NCBI GenBank assembly: GCA_020444515.1
Contig: JAHLKX010000002.1
Location: forward strand, 608,817 to 672,816
Length of the DNA stretch: 64,000 nucleotides
Source: Bacteroidota bacterium
GTDB taxonomy: Bacteria > Bacteroidota > Bacteroidia > Bacteroidales > JAADJA01
Reading direction: 5' to 3'
This document shows positions 47,965 to 57,576 of this stretch, piece after piece; within the stretch, counting starts at the first letter, position 1, and each line of letters begins with the position of its first letter. The translations under genes were made by a program, and so were the position numbers. Under the pieces are notes generated by a model. That model was not told where the DNA came from and did no database searches. It saw nothing but the letters and a program-made list of their open reading frames with translations.

Positions 47965-48711
47965 CTAAATCATTTCCAGGAGTTTCATGAAGTCGTCTTT
48001 TTTGCGGCGAGCAAGGGGGATCATGGTTTTATCCTTCATAACAACGGCTCCCCCGTTGAGCTTGCTATAGTGGTCGATGTATTTCAAATTGATCAGGTGT
48101 GATTGATGGAGACGGTAAAATCCGTAACCGTTCAATAAATCTTCATAGTCCTTCAGATTACGGGAAACAAGTATTTTTTTCCCATCGGCCAGAAAGAATT
48201 GGGTGTAGCCGCAATCTGATTCACATCGCACGATGTCACTGGTACTCGTGATATAAATATTTTCAGCGGTTTTAAGAACCAGTTTTTTATGATCACTGGT
48301 TGTGTGATCGAGGTTGGCAAAGAGCGCATTTAATTTCAGGTGAATGTTTACCTGTTCTACAGCCTGTTTTCCTTTTTCGATGGCTTCCGTAAATTTAACC
48401 GGATCCAATGGCTTCAGCAGGTAATCAATGGCTGAAAATTCAAAAGCCCTGACAGCATATTCTTCATATGCCGTGATAAAGATTATTTTGAAGTGAATGT
48501 TGTCCAATTGTTTCAGGATATCAAAACCGGTTCCGTCGGGCAGATTGATATCCAGTAATACCAGTTCAGGATCATGTTCCTGAATGGCCTTGATTCCTGC
48601 CCTGACCGAATCAGCCTCTGCCAGAACCTCAACATTGCTGTTACTGATTTTTAGAAGATCTTTGATGCTTTTACGCGCCCGCTCTTCGTCGTCAATAATG
48701 ATAACCTTCAT
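47965..48711 (-). CDS. LytTR-family response regulator
   Basis: 248 residues. The N-terminal receiver domain (about 1-118) has acidic residues in 'VIIIDDEERA', the phospho-acceptor D54 in 'LVLLDINLPDGTG', and Lys in 'YLLKPLDPVKF'. The C-terminal LytTR DNA-binding domain (about 145-245) contains 'YITSTSDIVRCESDCGYTQF', 'LNGYGFYRLHQSHLINLKYI' and 'GGAVVMKDKTMIPLARRKKD'. It follows the LytS-type kinase at 48786 with a 74-bp gap on the same strand and is its obvious partner. Its nearest downstream unit is the FISUMP/T9SS operon starting at 47821. Confidence 0.95.
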   Translation of the reverse strand: MKVIIIDDEERARKSIKDLLKISNSNVEVLAEADSVRAGIKAIQEHDPELVLLDINLPDGTGFDILKQLDNIHFKIIFITAYEEYAVRAFEFSAIDYLLKPLDPVKFTEAIEKGKQAVEQVNIHLKLNALFANLDHTTSDHKKLVLKTAENIYITSTSDIVRCESDCGYTQFFLADGKKILVSRNLKDYEDLLNGYGFYRLHQSHLINLKYIDHYSKLNGGAVVMKDKTMIPLARRKKDDFMKLLEMI

Positions 48712-48785
48712 ATGTGAATTGTTGACCTGAATGATTATACAAAAGAAAGGAAATTTGGTTCGACACAGATGCCGATTTTTAAATA

Positions 48786-51700
48786 TTAATCAACAGGAAT
48801 ATGAAAGGTAACCACCGTGCCTTCCTGCTGGCCTTTTTCATTGATGCGATCGGTGATGTTCATGTCGTAAAGCCGATTCCGCCGGCCTTTATTGAGAATG
48901 TCGATGCGTTCCCTGGTAATGATCGTGGCCAGCGATTGATGCTCACGGGCTTTGTTCAGGTTGCGGCGACGGGCTTCGTCAATACCAATCCCATTGTCTT
49001 CAACACGAAAAACCAACATTCCGGAATGAAGGGAAAATGTTATTTTCAGTAATCCCTGCCGCTCAAGTTCTTTCAATCCATGTTCTATGGCATTTTCAAT
49101 AAAAGGTTGAGCCAGCATCGGTGGAATGTTGATGGTTTCAGTCTCAATTTCAGGACCCATCTCTATTTCGTATTTGAACCGATCATTATAACGTAGTTGT
49201 TGCAATTCCAGGTAATTATTCAGGGTTTGAATTTCTTTTTCAAGGGTAATGAAATCTTCCCTGGAATTGTAAAGAATGGACCGCATCAATTCGGCAAATC
49301 GTGAAAGATAAGATCCGGCAACAACCGGATTATTCTCAAATATAAAACTCTGGATAGAACTCAGGGAATTAAAAATAAAATGGGGATTCATTTGGGATCG
49401 CAAAAGTTTTTGCTCCAAAATCAGGTAGCGATTTTGTTCTTTTATTTGCTTTTCCCTGTATTTAACCCACAAAAATATTAATATGACTATACTGATAAAA
49501 ACCAGTCCATAAAACAGCCTTGTCTTCCAGAATGGAGGTCTGATGATCAATGGAATGGATATGCCTGTTTCATTCCAGACACCATCGTTGTTGGCGGCCA
49601 TTACCCTGAACATATATTCTCCCGGATCAACATTGGTGTATCGGGCAATACGATTTAGAGCATTGGTTGGTGTCCAGTTTTCATCAAAATTTTCTAGTTT
49701 GAACTGAAAAGTATTTTGAGCTGGATCTGAAAAATCCAGAGCAGTAAAACCAAAAGAAAAATAATTCTGATTGTATTTCAAATGGATCGGTTGACCAGAT
49801 CGAGACAACTCAGCATGATCTTCATCGAAAATTTTAAAGGTGGTCAGTTTAACGGATGGTGGATTGAGGTTTGTATACAGGTGATCGGGATTGAAAATAT
49901 TGATCCCGTTTTTTCCTCCAAAAGCGAGCATACCATTTCCAAGGTTGCAGGCTGCAGCCGTAAATTCATTATCCTGAAGACCATCTTTCTCAAAGTAATT
50001 GGTAAAAACTTCTTTTTCCGGATCAAAGCATGACAGGCCATTGGCGGTGCTGATCCAAAGTTTATCATGGTCATCTATTAATATAGCCATGATATTATTA
50101 TCAGCCAACCCATGAGCAGTGGTATAATGTTTAAATTTTTTGGTTTCAGCGTCAAACATATTCAATCCAAGGGCTCCGATCCAGAGATGACCTTTCCTGT
50201 CTTCTGTCATGCATGAAGTTTCCGAACCCCATAATGCATCGGGGTCATCAGGATTGCTGATATAATGGGTGATGTCTCCAGTATGCTTGTTCAAACAATT
50301 GAGCCCGTTTTCTGTGGTGCCGATCCAAATCAAACCTTTGGAATCCTGAAAAAGAAATTTTGTCAAACGAGAACTTAGGTATTTGGAGGGTGCCGATTGA
50401 TAATTCCGAAAGGTTTTTTCAGTTGTATTGAACCGGATGAGCCCTTTACTGGTTCCCAACCATAATATACTAGGTGATTGCCATACTATGCTATACAGGG
50501 TATCACTAAGCAAACCGGAAGATTTGCCATCTTTGGTATGGAGCCTTGCAACCGGCAGATTGCCGGAAGTTCGGTATAGTCCCTTATCGGTTGCAGCCCA
50601 TATGTTTTCCTGATCATCTTCAGCAATGTCATACACTTTGGTCCCCAGGACTGCTTCAATCTCATTTTTTTTCTCATAGAAGGACTTTCTCTCCTTGTTG
50701 ATCTTTGGCGATGGCCTTTTCTCAAAAACATATGCATCACTTCCCGATTTTAAATAGGTTCCATTGTCAGTAAAGTAAAAGAGATTTCCCTTTTCCAGAA
50801 ACATCGAATCTATCCTACTGAATGGATAAGGGTGATAGTTATTTCTACTGTAAAATGAAAATTTTTCCTGTTTCGGATCAAAACAATAAAATCGGCTTTG
50901 CCCCATAAATCCTAACCAAATTACCTCTCCATCATATACCATCGTATGGATGGGATTGGTTAACATATCCGGCAGATCAACAAAGCGCTCTTTCAGGAAT
51001 GTTCCTTCCTGTTTGTCAAATCGATACAATCCCTGCGCCCCCCAGATCCCAATCCAGGTTTCACCCTCAGTGTCTTCGAGTATGTCATTGTACCAGTCGG
51101 CTTTTAATTCATTTTGCATCAAGCTAAATGAATGATTCGTTTCCCGGTCGGGATTCAGGATATTGAAACCGCGACCCGACCATTGTCCTACCCAGATATC
51201 ATGATCTGAATCTTCCATCAAAGTTGAAATAGAATTGGATACCAGGTTCCAGGGTGTTGCATTCCCTGATGAATAATGATACAATCTTTGCCAACTGCTA
51301 TTGAAGCAATCCAAACCATTATTTTGGGTCCCTATCCAAATGCGATCCCGGCTATCAGCCAATATTGCTGTTATATGATTGGAAACCGGTGAATTTTCAT
51401 TTTCCGGTATATGATAAATATGATGAAATTTGTTTTTTGAGGGTTGATAAATGTTGACCCCATCCAGGGTACCGATCCAGATATTTCCGCTGTTATCAAG
51501 GTATAATTTGTTGATATGATTATGGGAGATCGGACTGGGGAAATTATCGTTATGCAGGCTTTGATACAATTTTTTTTTGTCAGTCTGGTATCTGAACAAT
51601 CCATTGCCCGTTCCGATCCACAGTTCATTTTTATAGGGTTCTACGATGCTGAAAGTACTTTTGGAAAGGTGCCTGGTAAAAATTTCGTCGTCGGGATCAA

Positions 51701-52454
51701 ATGAATAGAGACCGTCAATTCCTCCTACCCAATAGGTGCCCTCAGAATCAATAAAAAACACCGCTGCATCCTCGTCCCGCTTTTTTCTGGGATTATTTGG
51801 ATTGGTTGAAATGCGAGTAAAGGTTTCATTATTTAAATCAAATTTAAGTAGACCCATATAGCGGCCTCCCAGCAATAACTTGCCATTGGGATCCTTTAGA
51901 ATGGAATGATAAAAATACGTGTTGACCATGGAAGGAGGGTCATGTTTAAATACTTTCGCATTACCTGTAGTGTCCAATCTGAACAACTCACCATTAGCTG
52001 TCTCGACCCAGGTATTCTGATCATCCTGTAATAAGGCCCGGATGTGTTTTTGTGCTAAAATTGCCGGTTCCTTTAAATCATCATACTTCAATGAAAATAT
52101 TTCCTTTTTTTTGTCGAAGTAATTCAGTCCCAAGCGGGTACCCACCAAAATTAAGCTATCATTGAGTTCGGCAATGCAGGTTATCAGGTTATCGGAAAGG
52201 GAAATGGTGTCGTGGGGAATATGGACAAATTGCTTAATGGAATACCCATCATATCGATTCAATCCATTGGTGGTGGCAATCCATATAAAACCTTCACTGT
52301 CCTGCATGAAATCTAGTATATAGTTACCAGATAAGCCGTCATTTTTGGAAAGCTCCGAAAATTTCAGGTAAGGATCTTCAATAACCTGGATCTGTGAAAA
52401 ACAAATGGTCTGGGTTATGCATAAGAGCAGTATGACCTGCACGATTTTTTTCAT
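48786..52454 (-). CDS. Membrane sensor histidine kinase, reg_prop sensor with LytS-type kinase
   Basis: 1222 residues from the ATG at 52454 (an upstream TTG adds one codon). Signal peptide (about 1-21). A periplasmic sensor of two reg_prop beta-propellers fills residues of about 30-880 ('GFIWIATTNGLNRYDG', 'GNIWIGTLDGVNIYQ', 'GLIWIGTTENGLNCLN', 'DKLWISTANGLSCFD'). A Y_Y_Y domain (about 890-965) and one membrane helix (about 978-999) follow. The kinase is the His_kinase (LytS/YehU) type: H1025 in 'QMNPHFIFNSLSSIQSF', then 'NNYLELQQLRY', 'PPMLAQPFIENAIEHGLK' and 'VEDNGIGIDEARR'. There is no receiver or DNA-binding domain; output is through the separate LytTR protein at 47965. So the same reg_prop sensor type is coupled to two different output designs in this window. 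Confidence 0.95.
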   Translation of the reverse strand: MKKIVQVILLLCITQTICFSQIQVIEDPYLKFSELSKNDGLSGNYILDFMQDSEGFIWIATTNGLNRYDGYSIKQFVHIPHDTISLSDNLITCIAELNDSLILVGTRLGLNYFDKKKEIFSLKYDDLKEPAILAQKHIRALLQDDQNTWVETANGELFRLDTTGNAKVFKHDPPSMVNTYFYHSILKDPNGKLLLGGRYMGLLKFDLNNETFTRISTNPNNPRKKRDEDAAVFFIDSEGTYWVGGIDGLYSFDPDDEIFTRHLSKSTFSIVEPYKNELWIGTGNGLFRYQTDKKKLYQSLHNDNFPSPISHNHINKLYLDNSGNIWIGTLDGVNIYQPSKNKFHHIYHIPENENSPVSNHITAILADSRDRIWIGTQNNGLDCFNSSWQRLYHYSSGNATPWNLVSNSISTLMEDSDHDIWVGQWSGRGFNILNPDRETNHSFSLMQNELKADWYNDILEDTEGETWIGIWGAQGLYRFDKQEGTFLKERFVDLPDMLTNPIHTMVYDGEVIWLGFMGQSRFYCFDPKQEKFSFYSRNNYHPYPFSRIDSMFLEKGNLFYFTDNGTYLKSGSDAYVFEKRPSPKINKERKSFYEKKNEIEAVLGTKVYDIAEDDQENIWAATDKGLYRTSGNLPVARLHTKDGKSSGLLSDTLYSIVWQSPSILWLGTSKGLIRFNTTEKTFRNYQSAPSKYLSSRLTKFLFQDSKGLIWIGTTENGLNCLNKHTGDITHYISNPDDPDALWGSETSCMTEDRKGHLWIGALGLNMFDAETKKFKHYTTAHGLADNNIMAILIDDHDKLWISTANGLSCFDPEKEVFTNYFEKDGLQDNEFTAAACNLGNGMLAFGGKNGINIFNPDHLYTNLNPPSVKLTTFKIFDEDHAELSRSGQPIHLKYNQNYFSFGFTALDFSDPAQNTFQFKLENFDENWTPTNALNRIARYTNVDPGEYMFRVMAANNDGVWNETGISIPLIIRPPFWKTRLFYGLVFISIVILIFLWVKYREKQIKEQNRYLILEQKLLRSQMNPHFIFNSLSSIQSFIFENNPVVAGSYLSRFAELMRSILYNSREDFITLEKEIQTLNNYLELQQLRYNDRFKYEIEMGPEIETETINIPPMLAQPFIENAIEHGLKELERQGLLKITFSLHSGMLVFRVEDNGIGIDEARRRNLNKAREHQSLATIITRERIDILNKGRRNRLYDMNITDRINEKGQQEGTVVTFHIPVD

Positions 52455-52535
52455 CAAAACTTCTCACTATGGAGGAGTAAAAATAAATGAAATAATGCAA
52501 AAATCAAATTTGAAATGGTACGCAATATCAACTAA

Positions 52536-53729
52536 TTACTGTGGATATTGAATGGATTGCCCGACATTTTCAACCCAGGCATCGTTTTTATCCTGATTGT
52601 TGATTTGGCCGTCCAGATTATAATCAGCCGACTGATATCCCTTTTTCCCTACAAAAAGATCCCAGACAGTGATTTTGTCATCGTTGTTTAAAGTGCCATC
52701 AGCATTTCCATCCCCTGCGTACAGACCAAAAAATCCTCCACCCAAATCCTTTTGGGATGCTGTGCCATAGGCCTGGCTTGCAGAACCGGTAAAATCCCAT
52801 GAGTAGGTATCCCCGTTTCGCACCAGTGGGCCTGATGACATAATACCCAAATGATTACGGTGATAAACTACAATAAAAGCGTTTTGTGTGACAACTTCTG
52901 TGAATAGCGGGAGACTTTCGTTGTCGGTTCCGGTAATGGTGCCATCTTCAAGCAGCAGGCAGGCTTGCTGCTCGATCGCGGTTGCTGCACTGGCCGATGC
53001 TGCGTCCGGTGCGTCTCTCAATTCCAGTAAAACCCAGTCCACCACATTGTTGAAAGGAAAGAACGGTACATTCTCAGTACCCATGTAATTCCAGGGAGCT
53101 ATATGATAGGGTTGATCATTGGGTAACATTGAATAACTGTCCAACCAGGCTGTCATCATTCCACCATCCGCATAGGCTCCTTCAAGAAGGACTTTCACAT
53201 CGTATCGCATAGGAGCGTAATAATGTAATTTAAACCTTTCCTCATCATCTGATTCCATTCCGGTAAAAGTGTATACCGAATCAATCATCAGGTTTAAAAA
53301 CACATTTTCTTTCGTATCTTCCAAAATAATGGTTGTGTCCTGACCAAAAGCATACAGTCCGGATCCGGAAATGGTGTACGTGTTTTCTGCACCTAAACGC
53401 ATGCCCAACTGCACCTCCATGCCATTGTATAGTTCCGGAATGGCATTTACCGAAAGATTGCAACAGGGTATAATGGAATACAACTGGGGAGCCGCATAAA
53501 TACCCATTAATTTATAGGCATCATATTGAGAGTCGAAACCAAAAGTAGATCCCGGGATGATGATGATAAATGTTTGATCGGAATAACCATTGCCACTAAT
53601 TGACAACATCAGTGAATTGGGATTGGAATCCATCTGCGAAAACGCAGGATTGAAAAGGAGGATTGTTATTAACAATAGATAGAAACATCTACTGGACGAT
53701 GAAACTTTGCGGTAAGGGATGGCTTTCAT
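52536..53729 (-). CDS. Secreted protein with divergent dockerin-like C-terminal module
   Basis: 397 residues. Signal peptide (about 1-31, ending 'NPAFSQ'). Residues of about 32-165 resemble the middle of the 46329 protein ('SNPNSLMLSISGNGYSDQTF', 'GFDSQYDAYKL', 'LGAENTYTISGSGLYAFGQD'). Residues 173-397 are the shared module in a diverged form: 'DVKVLLEGAYADGG', 'VVDWVLLELRDA', 'YHRNHLGIMS', 'YSWDF', loops 'GDGNADGTLNNDDKI' and 'DYNLDGQINNQDKND', ending 'GQSIQYPQ'. The second loop has the canonical D-x-N-x-D-G dockerin pattern, more so than in its paralogues. Single gene; no clear terminator in the gap to the kinase gene downstream. Confidence 0.87.
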   Translation of the reverse strand: MKAIPYRKVSSSSRCFYLLLITILLFNPAFSQMDSNPNSLMLSISGNGYSDQTFIIIIPGSTFGFDSQYDAYKLMGIYAAPQLYSIIPCCNLSVNAIPELYNGMEVQLGMRLGAENTYTISGSGLYAFGQDTTIILEDTKENVFLNLMIDSVYTFTGMESDDEERFKLHYYAPMRYDVKVLLEGAYADGGMMTAWLDSYSMLPNDQPYHIAPWNYMGTENVPFFPFNNVVDWVLLELRDAPDAASASAATAIEQQACLLLEDGTITGTDNESLPLFTEVVTQNAFIVVYHRNHLGIMSSGPLVRNGDTYSWDFTGSASQAYGTASQKDLGGGFFGLYAGDGNADGTLNNDDKITVWDLFVGKKGYQSADYNLDGQINNQDKNDAWVENVGQSIQYPQ

Positions 53730-53863
53730 AGCAGCTATGGTTTGATGTTCAATAATTAATCATTCCGTTTGGTTAATCAAAAAAACCAGAATGAAAAATA
53801 CAATATTTAATTATTCATGATCCAAAACGAACAAAAAGTTATTCAAATCACTTGGTTAATAAA

Positions 53864-54184
53864 CTAATAAGTCCGCATGCTAATCCTTTCAAGACGGTGT
53901 TTTTCTCCTTCTTTTAAGCATGTTGGACAGTATTTATGATGGTTTGTAAATTCAAGTCCGCAATGGTGGCAGCGATAATGGACAATCTTCAGTACCGATT
54001 TAACAGGCGAAATAGCTACATAAATGATCCCAGCAACAGGCGTAAATAAAAGACTTACGACCAAAGCTTTTATGCCGCCACATTTTTTATACGTTCCGAG
54101 CTTAGCAATTGAAATTACCAGAAAGAGGTAAATAACAATAGCAATGATAATCATCTCAAAATCGAAGTCCTGATAATAATACAT
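53864..54184 (-). CDS. Small membrane protein with C-terminal zinc ribbon
   Basis: 106 residues from the ATG at 54184 (an upstream TTG adds one codon). Two hydrophobic segments are visible: 'MIIIAIVIYLFLVISIA' (about 11-27) and 'ALVVSLLFTPVAGIIYVAIS' (about 40-60). The C-terminus has two Cys pairs, 'CHHCGLEF' and 'CPTC', spaced like a zinc ribbon, followed by a basic tail. This plan is found in many short uncharacterised Bacteroidota proteins. It has no signal peptide and no operon partner, and lies divergently from the cyclase gene at 54412. Function unknown; the ribbon side would be cytoplasmic if the two helices form a hairpin. Confidence 0.72.
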   Translation of the reverse strand: MYYYQDFDFEMIIIAIVIYLFLVISIAKLGTYKKCGGIKALVVSLLFTPVAGIIYVAISPVKSVLKIVHYRCHHCGLEFTNHHKYCPTCLKEGEKHRLERISMRTY

Positions 54185-54382
54185 CAATCAAAAAATGGAT
54201 TAACGGGTTTCCCCTGCTAATTAAGTTAATGCAAATATAATAATTCATAGGATTCATGGTAATTTTTTACATAAAAAATGATTGGATTTGTCCTTCATTT
54301 CCTGAAAAAAATTAAAAGCATAAATTATACTGTCAGAACCCTAAAATCGGGAATAAGCTTAACATAATGTCAGATAAATACT

Positions 54383-54390
54383 TAGCTTTG
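54383..54390 (+). promoter_or_regulatory. Candidate -7 box for the adenylate cyclase gene
   Basis: TAGCTTTG is an exact match to TAnnTTTG and ends 21 bp before the ATG at 54412. No good TTG -33 element lies upstream, so the call rests on the -7 box and its position. Confidence 0.45.
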
Positions 54391-54411
54391 TCCTATCAAA
54401 AACCATAATAC

Positions 54412-57228
54412 ATGAAAGATCATAAATTAGCTGCCATTGTTTTTACTGACATTGTGGGTTATACCCGGCGGATGGAAAAGGATGAAGAGGGGACCATGAA
54501 CTTGCTTACCCGTCAGAGAGCCATTATTTTTCCCAAAGTAAAGGAATTTGGGGGCGAGGTGATCAAAGAAATCGGCGATGGGCTTCTGATCATGTTCAAC
54601 AGTGCCAACAGGGCTGTTCGTTTTACAATTGCCGTTCAGGAAGCCTTAAAAGGTGAAGAGCTAACCATCAGGGCTGGAATACACATTGGAGACGTCATAT
54701 TTGAGGATGGAGATGTATTTGGATCAGCAGTGAATATTGCTGCCAGAATTGAGCCCCTTGCACCTGCAGGTGGAATTTGTATTTCTGAGGATGTTAGAAA
54801 TCAGATTCGGAACCAAAACGATATCCTCCTATCCTCTATCGGGAAAAAGGTATTGAAAGGCGTGGATACACCCAAAGAGATATTCCAGATCGTGACAGAG
54901 GGTTTCAGCCCATCACGATCGAAAGTACCCTTTTATAAAGATTTATGGCAGCGTCGCGTAATCCAGGTTACAGTGCTATATTTTGTTCTTTCATTGCTTA
55001 TTCGTTCTATGATGAATTTCATCGTTCAGGAATATATGTTGTCACCCCACCTGGCAAATCTTGTATGGTATATTTTATTATCGCTGGTGCCCAGCATCAT
55101 TCTCGTTTCCTATTTCCATGGCAGAAAGGGATTTACCAAATGGACGAAAGTAGAAATGATTGGCCTGCCCGTCAATATCATTGCAGCAGGACTGATCCTT
55201 GTTTTTGTTTTCAAGGGTAAGGATCTGGGTGCCATGACAACCAAACTCACGATCCGGAATGAGGATGGAGAGAAAATAGAAAAACTGGTCATCAAAAATG
55301 AATACCGAAAAAAGATTTTCATTTTTAATATGAAAAATGTATCAGGTGATTCCGGACTGGAATACCTTCAATATGGAATACCCGATATGCTCCAGTACGA
55401 TCTTTCGCAGGATATTCTTCTTACCCCTCAGACGGTTATGAGCAGTATTTATTCAAAGATGGCTGAGGCTGGTTATGAGGATGCAATAGGATTACCGGTA
55501 ACATTAATGAAACAATATGCCAGTAAAAGGCACATGAATTTTTTCGTTGTGGGACAATTGAATAGAGAAGATCAGGCCTATACATTAGAGGTTAAACTAT
55601 ACGAAACCCAACTGACCAGGTTGGTCGCAGATATTTCACTAAAGGACGCAAATCCTTTTAATCTCGTTGATCAATTGTCGGTAGAGATAAAAAGGGCGAT
55701 GGGGCTTCCTGAATCGCACATTTCAGAGACCATCGACCTGCCCGTATCCGAAATATTTACAGATTCTGAACCGGCACTATTTTATTATTCTCAATCAATT
55801 ATGGAAGAAGCCAGGAATAATTGGACTGAAAATGTGCATTTGCTTGAACAGGCCATTCAGGAGGATAATGATTTTGCTTTAGCCTATGTAAAAAGTACAT
55901 TGTCTTATTTTAATATTAGCCAGATCGAAAAGGCCCGAAAAGCCATGCAATCAGCTCGGGACCTTCTTTATAAATTGCCAGAACGGCAACAATTCATACT
56001 AAAATATGTGTACTATGTGATTGATCAACAACCCGAGAAAGCACTCAATGTCGTAAAAATGTGGGTAGAGCTTTATCCGGATGACATCGTGGCCCACACT
56101 GTTCTGGCTCAGCGTTATTCTGTTCGTGCAATGTATCAGGAAGCCATTCAGGAGTATAAGGAGATTGTTCAGCTCGATCCGGAGCAATATCATTATCTCT
56201 CCGTTCTGGGTGATTTTTATTTACAACTGGGTAATTTTGATTCTGCACTTCTTTACTACAATAAGTATGCATATAATCTCCCTGAACAAGCCGATTCTTA
56301 TCGGAATTTGGGGGATTTTTATAATTTGACCCGTGATCTCGAACTGGCAAAAGAAAACTATGAAAAAGCCCTACTGCTGGCCGATGGTTCTGAAAAAATA
56401 CCCATTAAGATCAAACTGGCTGAAATTGATATGAATACCGGTGAGTTTGATGTAGCTTATGCACAATATCAGGAAGCGCTGGAAATTTCCCATTCAGCCC
56501 AGGATAGTTCCAGGGTCTTTGAAGCACTGCAACAATATTACCTTACAAAAGGTCAGGCTCATAAATCCCTTGAAGCATGTCAGCAAAAACTTGCAAAATA
56601 CAAATCGTTTCTATCTCCAAAAGACTATGTATCCAGGCAGGTATTTAATGTTTTGCCCTATATGTATGCCGGAGAAAAGGAAAAGGCCATTGAATTGCTG
56701 GAGACCCTTTCTAAACAGCTGGAACCACCGCTTGATAATCTGATTCCCTTTGGGTTTTTACTGGTATATTCAGAGTCGGGTGAAATAGAAAAAGCAGAGC
56801 AAGCGATGCAGGGTGCTCAAGCACTAATTGATGGCTGGGGAGAAGAAGTTATGATGGTCCATATCTACCTTGCCCGGGCAAAGATCAATGAATCCCTTTC
56901 CCAATATGAGGAAGCCATCGAAAATTACAATCTCTACCTTCAAATGTATCCGACCGGATATGAAATTTATGGGGCCATTTCACGATGCTACCGGGAAATG
57001 AAAGATTTTAAAAAAGCAGAAGAGGCCATAAAAATCAGTCTCGAACATATGCCATACAATCCCGTTATCAATTATGAAGCGGCTATACTTCACCTGGAAA
57101 TGAAGGATAATGAAAAGGGGAGGGAATATTTGAAAAAAGCAGTTGAAATTTGGCAGGATGCTGATGAGACTTATGAGAAGGCCCGAATCGCTAAAGAAAA
57201 ATGGAATGCCTTAACGGGTGTTCTTTAG
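54412..57228 (+). CDS. Class III adenylate cyclase fused to membrane helices and TPR repeats
   Basis: 938 residues. The N-terminal cyclase homology domain (about 5-165) has both metal-binding aspartates, D13 in 'VFTDIVGYT' and D56 in 'EIGDGLL', and the transition-state pair N108 and R112 in 'FGSAVNIAARIE'. The base-selecting residues are K52 and D101, the Lys/Asp pair expected for ATP, so adenylate rather than guanylate cyclase is predicted. Three membrane helices follow (about 180-200, 212-235 and 246-264). A domain around 300-445 ('FIFNMKNVSGDSGLEYLQYG') resembles the TolB/FlgO-like domain found in similar cyclase-TPR proteins. About ten TPR units run to the end. Class III cyclases act as dimers, so this protein should homodimerise. 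No cAMP receptor gene is visible in the window. Confidence 0.93.
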   Translation: MKDHKLAAIVFTDIVGYTRRMEKDEEGTMNLLTRQRAIIFPKVKEFGGEVIKEIGDGLLIMFNSANRAVRFTIAVQEALKGEELTIRAGIHIGDVIFEDGDVFGSAVNIAARIEPLAPAGGICISEDVRNQIRNQNDILLSSIGKKVLKGVDTPKEIFQIVTEGFSPSRSKVPFYKDLWQRRVIQVTVLYFVLSLLIRSMMNFIVQEYMLSPHLANLVWYILLSLVPSIILVSYFHGRKGFTKWTKVEMIGLPVNIIAAGLILVFVFKGKDLGAMTTKLTIRNEDGEKIEKLVIKNEYRKKIFIFNMKNVSGDSGLEYLQYGIPDMLQYDLSQDILLTPQTVMSSIYSKMAEAGYEDAIGLPVTLMKQYASKRHMNFFVVGQLNREDQAYTLEVKLYETQLTRLVADISLKDANPFNLVDQLSVEIKRAMGLPESHISETIDLPVSEIFTDSEPALFYYSQSIMEEARNNWTENVHLLEQAIQEDNDFALAYVKSTLSYFNISQIEKARKAMQSARDLLYKLPERQQFILKYVYYVIDQQPEKALNVVKMWVELYPDDIVAHTVLAQRYSVRAMYQEAIQEYKEIVQLDPEQYHYLSVLGDFYLQLGNFDSALLYYNKYAYNLPEQADSYRNLGDFYNLTRDLELAKENYEKALLLADGSEKIPIKIKLAEIDMNTGEFDVAYAQYQEALEISHSAQDSSRVFEALQQYYLTKGQAHKSLEACQQKLAKYKSFLSPKDYVSRQVFNVLPYMYAGEKEKAIELLETLSKQLEPPLDNLIPFGFLLVYSESGEIEKAEQAMQGAQALIDGWGEEVMMVHIYLARAKINESLSQYEEAIENYNLYLQMYPTGYEIYGAISRCYREMKDFKKAEEAIKISLEHMPYNPVINYEAAILHLEMKDNEKGREYLKKAVEIWQDADETYEKARIAKEKWNALTGVL

Positions 57229-57350
57229 GATAAGAACAACAGTTGAGTGATGATATTCACAAGCCTGCCAGTTATTGGAATCTCCTATTTGATGTAATAC
57301 CATGAATGAATTCATCCGGACAACCTTATTGTGCGAAATATGGATAAACA

Positions 57351-57382
57351 AAAACCTCACAACCAATAAGTTGTGAGGTTTT
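57351..57382. terminator. Bidirectional terminator after the cyclase gene
   Basis: AAAACCTCACAAC (57351-57363) pairs perfectly with GTTGTGAGGTTTT (57370-57382) around a 6-base loop. The stem is flanked by A- and T-runs on both strands. It lies 122 bp after the cyclase stop. Confidence 0.85.
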
Positions 57383-57387
57383 AAGTT

Positions 57388-57417
57388 GTGGGCCCACCAG
57401 GACTACTCTAATTTTCT
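57388..57417 (+). repeat. tRNA-3'-end-like repeat, copy 1
   Basis: GTGGGCCCACCAGGAC (57388-57403), followed by a similar stretch to ATTTTCT (57411-57417), recurs at 62909-62938; 26 of 30 positions match. The reverse complement, GTCCTGGTGGGCCCAC, reads like the 3' half of a T-arm plus acceptor strand of a tRNA with acceptor GGGCCCA. Both copies directly follow a terminator hairpin. No tRNA body is present. Confidence 0.7.
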
Positions 57418-57576
57418 TTCTAATGGATAATCAGTTGTTATAAAAATAATTGTAAAAATCAATGCTAAATTATTGACATTTAATATATTTAAAGCTGACT
57501 TCTGCATTTTAACATCAATGTGGATTTAAAAATTAATATTTGTAATTTTACTTTGAAAGTAATATTCGCTTGCGTG

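Noticed and set aside
57388..57417. tRNA gene
   Set aside because: Only the 3' T-arm/acceptor-like 16 bases are present; no D-arm or anticodon arm precedes them on the complementary strand.
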